Assembly: GCA_029861655.1 (NCBI GenBank)
Contig: JAOTZA010000018.1
Coordinates: 1-19,485, forward strand
Direction: 5' to 3'
Length of the DNA: 19,485 nucleotides
Source: Acidobacteriota bacterium
GTDB lineage: Bacteria; Acidobacteriota; Thermoanaerobaculia; Multivoradales; JAHEKO01
This document shows, one piece after another, positions 14,442 through 19,485 of this stretch; positions within the stretch are counted from its first letter, which is position 1; each line of letters starts with the position of its first letter. The notes beneath the pieces were generated by a model. The model had not been told where the DNA came from. It saw only the letters and a program-made list of their open reading frames with translations, and made no database searches. The position numbers and the translations under genes were made by a program.

Positions 14442-15563
14442 CTAGGCCAACGGTGCGAGCGGGGCGAGGGTCCAGTCGGGGGCCGAGCCACCGAGCCCGA
14501 CGAGTTCTTGCGAGTCAGTGTCGCCGGCTGCCAGGGTCTCGGGTGCCGGTGGTTTGGAGAGCTCGGTTTCGTATTCGAGACGGTTCGCCGCCACCGCCGG
14601 CTCGAGCCAGGAAGGGCGTGAATCGGACTCGAGATCCGAGACCAGGTCGAGCGGCAGAAAGAAGGCGTCCTCCCGGTTCTCGAGCAGCCCTCGGTTGGTC
14701 GCCCGATCGGCCAACGGCAGATAGTGCAGCCGCAAGGAGTCGAGACAGCGGCGATAGTGCTCGCGAAACCGCCCGCGCATAGGGTGAGGTCTCGCGTCGG
14801 TGTCCTCCGAAGAGGCGTCGGGTCCGTTTCGACCGGGTACAGCGGGCGCGTCGTAGACGGCCCAGGAGCCGGTCACGAGATCCGGTGAGCCGAGAAAAGA
14901 GAGACGGGGCTTGGATCCTGCCAAAAAGCGTCCGGCCTCCCGGCTCATGGCGAGGGTCAGGACCCCACCGCGTCGTCTCTCCTGGCGTCGATCGAGAGCC
15001 GCGAGGATGTCGGCCAAAAAACCATCCCCGAGTATCGCGACCCAGCTGGACACGGCAGCCCGAAGTGTTTCGAACGCCCCTCCCCGCAAGACGTGGGTGC
15101 GTGGTGGACGCCACAGAATGGGATGTCTTTGGATCTTAAGTCGCGAATGATGAAATGCTGCTGTGGCGCGCAGCCGAAGCGGTAGCGGCGCGGCCGCGGT
15201 TCCCGCCGGATCGAGCAGAGCGCCGAGTAGCTCACCGGCGGCCGGATGAGGGCTCAGCAGCCTGCTGAGAGCAGCGGCATCGAGATGAAGACGTAACCGG
15301 TGGATGCGGACGGGCGGCGATTCAGGCGGTTCGAGCCCCAGCTGATAGAAGCTGTAGCGCAGTGCTGTAGAGACCAGATGACGCATCAACGTGGCGCCGA
15401 GATGTGTCAGTGGCGGCTGGGGGCCAGGGAAGAGAAGGCTGCGGCTTGCCCGGATTCGTTGTGGCGGCATGACGCCGTCTCCTGCCATCTGCTGATGGCC
15501 GCTCCTCGACGAGGCTCCGGCATCGCCGGCTTCTATCTTCAGATGGCTCCTTGGATCCGCCAT
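14442..15563 (-). CDS. Orphan protein resembling the linker region of PEP-utilising dikinases
   Basis: A 373-aa protein with no recognisable catalytic domain. Residues 46-53 (PGPQPPLT) resemble the 'PGPLTPLT' start of the segment after the ATP-grasp domain in PEP synthase and rifampicin phosphotransferase-type enzymes. Residues 280-308 (YLPLADRATN, then RGLLENREDAFFLPLDLV) and the following VAANRLEYETELSKPPAPE (324-342) match the '...RGxLxxPEDVFFLTxxEL...R..EYxxxxxxPxP' helical stretch before the swivelling phosphohistidine domain. Neither the ATP-grasp nor the 'GGxxSHxAIxARE' phosphohistidine motif is present here or in flanking DNA. ATG at 15563 follows GAGGA with a tight 3-base spacing; an ATG at codon 26 is an alternative. 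It lies 53 bp downstream of the amidohydrolase gene on the same strand and is probably co-transcribed. Family link is from motif recall; function unknown. Confidence 0.6.
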   Translation of the reverse strand: MADPRSHLKIEAGDAGASSRSGHQQMAGDGVMPPQRIRASRSLLFPGPQPPLTHLGATLMRHLVSTALRYSFYQLGLEPPESPPVRIHRLRLHLDAAALSRLLSPHPAAGELLGALLDPAGTAAAPLPLRLRATAAFHHSRLKIQRHPILWRPPRTHVLRGGAFETLRAAVSSWVAILGDGFLADILAALDRRQERRRGGVLTLAMSREAGRFLAGSKPRLSFLGSPDLVTGSWAVYDAPAVPGRNGPDASSEDTDARPHPMRGRFREHYRRCLDSLRLHYLPLADRATNRGLLENREDAFFLPLDLVSDLESDSRPSWLEPAVAANRLEYETELSKPPAPETLAAGDTDSQELVGLGGSAPDWTLAPLAPLA

Positions 15564-15616
15564 CGATCCTCAGACAGGCGACGACAATGCGACAGTGTCG
15601 ACCTTACCCACAGCTG

Positions 15617-18600
15617 TTAGTGCACCCAGCCGTGCATCCGCTGGAACTCCTCGAGCCAGGCGGTTGTTGCCGGGTGAATCGTGTCGCCTCCTTCGAGCTC
15701 GAAGAAAAACGGTTGCCGCGAGGACTCGTCTGGTGCGATCTGATTCATCGTCTTGGCTTCGTAGAGCCTGCCGTTGAGCATCGTGTAACCGACGTACTCG
15801 GAGCGCCTCAGGTTTTCGAGTGGGTTGCCGTTGATGACCACCAGATCGGCCAGCTTGCCTTTCTCGATTGAGCCGATATCGCCATCGAGCCCGACATAGG
15901 CGGCACCGTAGATCGTGGCGGTGCGCAGAGCCTCCCAGGGTGTGAAGCCGCCTTGTTCGAACATCCACATCTCCCAGTGCGCGGCCAGGCCTTCGCGCTG
16001 TCCATGTGCGCCGATCTGAACCGAAACGCCCCGGTCGATGAGCTCCTTGCCGAACGCCGCTACATAGATGTGGTTGTAGTGGTCGTCCGGGGCTTTCTGA
16101 CGGCGCATGGCTCGCGGCTCGATGATCGATCGTGGGCTAAAGCGCATCAGCCGCTCGTTCTCCCAGACATTGGTGCGGTCGTACCAGTAGTACTCCCCGG
16201 TCAGCCCCCCGTAACCCACACCGAGGGTCGGCGTGTAGCCGACCTCGGTTTGTTCCCAGAGTTGTTGGACGTCCCCATAGGCGGTTTTGACCGGGATCGC
16301 GTGCTCGATCCCGGTGTGTCCGTCCACCAGCTCGGTGAGGTTGTGTTGAAACCGCATGCCGCCCTCCGGCACGACCATGATGCCGAGCTCGCGGGCCGCC
16401 GCGAGGATCTGCTGCCGTTGGTCGCGGCGGGGTTGTTGATAGCTCTTGACCGAGATGGCTCCAACGTCTTTCATTCGCTGGACATGGAACTTCGCGTCGT
16501 CGAGGCTGTCTACCGTGGCGGTGGCCCCGGGGGATTGGGCACCATAAAGAATCCGACCGGTAGAGAAGATCCGGGGCGCCAGGATTCGTCCGGCACGCTG
16601 CATCTCGGCGGCCGAGAAAATCGAGCTCGTGTCGTTCGAGGGGTCGTGGATCGTGGTGACGCCAAAGGCGAGATTCGAGTACTGCTGCCAGTTCTGCTGC
16701 GGGGTGATTCCCCAGCGCGCCATGGCGCCATGGGCATGGGCGTCGACGAGGCCAGGAATGATCGTCCGGCCCGACACATTCAGGACAAAGGCGTCATCGG
16801 GCACGGCGATTTCAGAAGTCGAGCCCACGGCGGCGATGCGGTTCCCCTCGACCAGCACCGTCCCGTTTTCGATCACCTCGCGGGTCTCTCGCGCGTCGCG
16901 CATGGTGACGATCCGACCGCCGACCAGAGCGATCGTGCCCCGCGGCCGGTCGGCCTCGACAGCGAGGGATATGTCGATGCCTTCGGCCACCGGTTCGGGA
17001 AGCTCTTCGGAGGAGTCGCTTAGGAAGGCGAACGCGTCGACGAGATCGCGGCTGTAGAAAGTAGCGCCTCGCGCCCAGCTGAGCTTCGAGGAGTCGGCGG
17101 ACCATTGCAGGAAGTCACCCGCCCGCTTGGAGACCTGACGCACCGGGATCGATTTGCTCTCCCCCGCCACATTCACCGTGCCACCGGTGCGGGCAAACGG
17201 GGCCACAAAGGCGTTGTGGTCTTCACTGAAGGCGACCCATTCGCTGTCGGGCGAGACAGCGAGCGTCGTCGCCTTGGCGCCCTTGATGTGCGTCCGTTCG
17301 TCGAGCCCTCGCGAGTCGACGCTCTTGAGCACGAGCTCGGTCCGAGACTCACCGGAGCGCTCGACAAAGTACACGCGTTCTTCCTCCGCGCCGTAGTGGA
17401 TGTTGAAGCCGGAGTTGGAGATCCGAACGGGTTCGCCGCCACCGATGGGAACAACATAGATACCGGGGTTCTCGGACCAGATCGGCGAAAGGAGAAAGCC
17501 GCCCGAGATCTTGCGGTAGGCGATCGAGTTGCCGGAAGGCGAGAAGCGGGTTTCCACATAGTGGCCCGGCTGTTCCGTCACCGTGCGGCCCTCTCCGCCG
17601 GTTGCTGGAATGACACGGACGGCGCCCAGCGTCTGGTCGTTCCAGGTGGTGTAGACGATCCATTGGCCGTCTCGCGACAAGCTGGGGAAGAACTCGAAGT
17701 GATCGTTCTGCGCTGTTAGCCGCCGCGCGATGCCACCCGCTGCATCTCTCGCATAGAGATGACCGAGTGCTTGAAAGACGATGGTTTGACCATCGGGAGA
17801 GACCTGTGCCCAACGGGGCATTCTTGTCGCAAAGGTCTCGGGGGCTACGTCGATCGGAAAGCGGAGGGCGCTTTGGATCTTTTTCTCGGCCTTGATGTGA
17901 ACCGGGATTTCCGAGACGGCGCCGCCTTCCACTTCAACGCGGTGGATCTTGCCGCCGGTCCAGAAGACGATGGACTCCGACCCCGGTGTCCACGCAAAGG
18001 CCGGCGCGTTGCCTTCGCTGCCGCTGGTCTCCTGATGGTCGCGCTCGAAGCCGGGGAAAAGAGCCCACTCCTTCCCCGATTGGAGATCCTTGAGATAGAG
18101 TGCGCTCACCAGACCGGGCAGGCGCTTGATGAACGCCAGATAGCGGCCGTCCGGTGACGGCGTGGGTCGAACCGCACCCCCCGGGCCACTCACCAGTGTG
18201 TCGGTTTCGCCCTTTTCCCGGTCCAGCCGCTTGATCACGAAGATCTGACCGGTCGCGTCCTTGTTGTACTCCCAGACCCGTCCGGGCGTTGCGTCCTGGC
18301 TGTAGTAGAGATAGCGGCCGTCGGGCGAGAACGAAGGCTCGGCCATGTTTTTCTGGTCGCGATTCTTGTTGGGGCGCTCGGTCACCTGGAGGCCACCGCC
18401 ACCACCGATGTGAAACAGCCAGATCTCTCCCGCCGGAATCGAGCGCGTGGACGTAAAACCTTTCTTGGCGGCGATGTAGCGACCGTCGGGGCTCCACCCG
18501 GGGTTGTGGACGAGATTCTCCTTCTCCTCGCTGACCGCCCTCGGATCCGATCCGTCGGACTTCATGATCCAAAGGTTGTCGGCGCCACCGCGGTCGCTGA

Positions 18601-18955
18601 TAAAGGCGATCTGCGAACCATCGGGCGAGAAACGGGGCTGGAAGTTCCATTCGATTCCAGAAGTCAGGGCGCTGGCTTGGCCGCCGGCGATCGGCATCGT
18701 GTAGAGGTCACCCAACATGTCGAAAACGATGGTCGCGCCATCGGGTGATACGTCGAGGTTTGTCCAGGTCGTCTCGTCGGTGTCGATGGTGATGGTCTTC
18801 CACTCACCGGGTGGGGTCGAGACCTCCCACTTCTGCTCCTTGTCGTCTGCTTCCTTGGAGTCATTCTTCTTCTTTTTGGCGTCGGCGCCGTCGGCACCGA
18901 ACGCAAGCAAGCAGGCGAGCCCCGTCGCGAGGAAGCGAAAGCGATTCTTTGTCAT
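15617..18955 (-). CDS. Secreted TolB-propeller / amidohydrolase fusion protein
   Basis: A 1112-aa exported protein. MTKNRFRFLATGLACLLAFG begins a signal peptide with likely cleavage after ADA (near 26), followed by a lysine-rich linker. Residues about 55-650 carry roughly eleven WD40/TolB-like (PD40) blades marked by SPDG-type turns, e.g. FSPDGSQIAF (109-118), WSPDGRYIAA (154-163), FSPSGNSIAY (471-480). Residues about 673-1065 are an amidohydrolase: LVGGRIVTM, GLVDAHAHG with metal ligands H740/H742, a bridging-lysine candidate K837 (VKSY), candidate His ligands H871, H880 and H885, then the closing GSIEKGKLADLVVING. The strand-8 Asp usual in the superfamily appears as IGAHGQ (981-986), which I recall as typical of this fusion family. 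ATG at 18955 was chosen over a frame start at 19021 because AAGGAG lies 9 bases upstream and the signal peptide follows at once. Likely peptide or cyclic-amide hydrolysis; substrate unknown. Confidence 0.92.
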   Translation of the reverse strand: MTKNRFRFLATGLACLLAFGADGADAKKKKNDSKEADDKEQKWEVSTPPGEWKTITIDTDETTWTNLDVSPDGATIVFDMLGDLYTMPIAGGQASALTSGIEWNFQPRFSPDGSQIAFISDRGGADNLWIMKSDGSDPRAVSEEKENLVHNPGWSPDGRYIAAKKGFTSTRSIPAGEIWLFHIGGGGGLQVTERPNKNRDQKNMAEPSFSPDGRYLYYSQDATPGRVWEYNKDATGQIFVIKRLDREKGETDTLVSGPGGAVRPTPSPDGRYLAFIKRLPGLVSALYLKDLQSGKEWALFPGFERDHQETSGSEGNAPAFAWTPGSESIVFWTGGKIHRVEVEGGAVSEIPVHIKAEKKIQSALRFPIDVAPETFATRMPRWAQVSPDGQTIVFQALGHLYARDAAGGIARRLTAQNDHFEFFPSLSRDGQWIVYTTWNDQTLGAVRVIPATGGEGRTVTEQPGHYVETRFSPSGNSIAYRKISGGFLLSPIWSENPGIYVVPIGGGEPVRISNSGFNIHYGAEEERVYFVERSGESRTELVLKSVDSRGLDERTHIKGAKATTLAVSPDSEWVAFSEDHNAFVAPFARTGGTVNVAGESKSIPVRQVSKRAGDFLQWSADSSKLSWARGATFYSRDLVDAFAFLSDSSEELPEPVAEGIDISLAVEADRPRGTIALVGGRIVTMRDARETREVIENGTVLVEGNRIAAVGSTSEIAVPDDAFVLNVSGRTIIPGLVDAHAHGAMARWGITPQQNWQQYSNLAFGVTTIHDPSNDTSSIFSAAEMQRAGRILAPRIFSTGRILYGAQSPGATATVDSLDDAKFHVQRMKDVGAISVKSYQQPRRDQRQQILAAARELGIMVVPEGGMRFQHNLTELVDGHTGIEHAIPVKTAYGDVQQLWEQTEVGYTPTLGVGYGGLTGEYYWYDRTNVWENERLMRFSPRSIIEPRAMRRQKAPDDHYNHIYVAAFGKELIDRGVSVQIGAHGQREGLAAHWEMWMFEQGGFTPWEALRTATIYGAAYVGLDGDIGSIEKGKLADLVVINGNPLENLRRSEYVGYTMLNGRLYEAKTMNQIAPDESSRQPFFFELEGGDTIHPATTAWLEEFQRMHGWVH

Positions 18956-19038
18956 GGATCCAGGCTCCTTTTTTCCGGGTGGCGAGAGTGCGGCCGTCAC
19001 GAGGAGGCCGGTCGAAGGCACGAGCTGCTAGGGTCGCG

Positions 19039-19069
19039 ATTCTACCCGTGGTTTTCCGGGGGAGTGCAA
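19039..19069 (-). promoter_or_regulatory. Candidate promoter of the amidohydrolase gene
   Basis: Read on the minus strand, TTGCAC (19069-19064) is followed by 19 bases and TAGAAT (19044-19039). The -10 is strong, while the -35 matches only 3 of 6 with a long spacer. A start near 19032 gives a 5' leader of about 77 bases carrying the AAGGAG ribosome binding site. The same gap also precedes the divergent iron-sulfur gene at 19090. Confidence 0.35.
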
Positions 19070-19089
19070 ATCGACGTGAGGGAGTGGGA

Positions 19090-19485
19090 ATGAGCAAAGT
19101 TCACCGCTACGAGGCAAAGGGCTTCGTCGTGCTGTACGACGTCGAGCGTTGTATTCATGCGGCGGAGTGCGTGCGGGGTCTGCCCCTCGTGTTTGATCCG
19201 CGGCGACGACCGTGGATAGAGACCCACCACGCCTCGACCGAAGAGGTCGCCGAGGTCGTCTATCGGTGTCCAACGGGTGCTCTCCGCATCGATCCGGCAT
19301 CCAACATCGATCCGGAACCGTCTCCCGAACAAAACATTGTCGAGGTCCGAAGCGACGGGCCGCTCTACCTGCGCGGGCAGATTGAGCTGGCAGCCGGCGC
19401 GGGCGACGAGGCGACCAAAGAAACGCGCGTAGCGCTTTGCCGCTGCGGCGACTCTCAAAACAAACCCTTCTGCGACAACAGCCAC
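19090..19485 (+). CDS. Dual iron-sulfur protein (Fer4_19 + CDGSH), 3' end cut by window edge
   Basis: The first 132 residues are present and the frame is open at the window end. Two cluster-binding modules are visible. Residues about 10-68 are a divergent single-cluster ferredoxin module (Fer4_19-like) with C21 and C27 (ERCIHAAEC) and C60 in YRCPTGALRID. Residues 117-132 (CRCGDSQNKPFCDNSH) are a CDGSH zinc-finger-type motif for a [2Fe-2S] cluster with the expected three Cys and one His ligands C117, C119, C128 and H132; the usual CDGSH Gly is Asn, a common bacterial variant. Such two-module proteins are small cytoplasmic electron or cluster carriers of unassigned pathway, and only a few C-terminal residues should be missing. 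ATG at 19090 follows a GAGGGAG stretch. It is divergent from the amidohydrolase gene. Confidence 0.92.
   Translation, partial: MSKVHRYEAKGFVVLYDVERCIHAAECVRGLPLVFDPRRRPWIETHHASTEEVAEVVYRCPTGALRIDPASNIDPEPSPEQNIVEVRSDGPLYLRGQIELAAGAGDEATKETRVALCRCGDSQNKPFCDNSH

Noticed and set aside
19042..19485. Minus-strand frame at the right edge
   Set aside because: The plus strand encodes an intact CDGSH motif and ferredoxin-like cysteines.

Overview
The window is GC-rich bacterial chromosome with high GC at third codon positions. It most resembles an Acidobacteriota member, possibly a Thermoanaerobaculia-like lineage. Two things suggest this: a truncated secreted protein with the 'VWFA-related Acidobacterial' architecture at the left edge, and a very large secreted TolB-propeller/amidohydrolase fusion of a kind common in that phylum. 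The placement is inferred from gene content, not from a phylogenetic marker. I see no rRNA, tRNA, CRISPR array, insertion sequence or phage gene.

Layout. 1-556 (-) is the start of the VWFA-type secreted protein. It is divergent from a zinc alcohol dehydrogenase-type oxidoreductase at 666-1634 (+). About 950 bases without a convincing large gene follow. They hold two strong GC-rich hairpins (1806-1892), a candidate promoter (2212-2240), a short candidate transcript with a Shine-Dalgarno and a 27-codon frame, and an excellent intrinsic terminator (2456-2486). valS (2602-5202, +) comes next and is of the 'GWDDNGLPTERR' subtype. A minus-strand operon converges on it, in transcription order: DinB-like protein, 6-phosphofructokinase, secreted metzincin-type protease, DUF1223 thioredoxin-fold protein. 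These four genes are separated by 3 bp, a 4-bp ATGA overlap, and 9 bp.

A small two-helix membrane protein (8937-9455, +) diverges from the DinB gene. It converges, with a 1-bp gap, on a second minus-strand operon: class I methyltransferase, glycerophosphodiester phosphodiesterase, glycerol kinase-like FGGY kinase. The last two overlap by 4 bp. A membrane diguanylate cyclase (12389-14101, +) diverges from the methyltransferase. After a 340-bp gap come an orphan protein resembling the linker region of PEP-utilising dikinases and, upstream of it on the same strand, the 1112-aa propeller/amidohydrolase. The right edge is the start of a divergent dual iron-sulfur protein (Fer4_19 plus CDGSH).

How the genes may work together. 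The phosphodiesterase/kinase pair fits salvage of glycerophosphodiesters, where the phosphodiesterase releases glycerol 3-phosphate and an alcohol such as glycerol and the kinase would capture the latter. However, the kinase has lost two glycerol-contact residues. The PFK operon combines a glycolytic enzyme with exported proteins and has no obvious single pathway. No textbook novel system is evident. The best leads are the orphan dikinase-linker protein, the divergent FGGY kinase, the mixed-signature PFK, the terminated small transcript before valS, and a set of leaderless-looking starts that includes a near-symmetric -10 element shared by two divergent genes.
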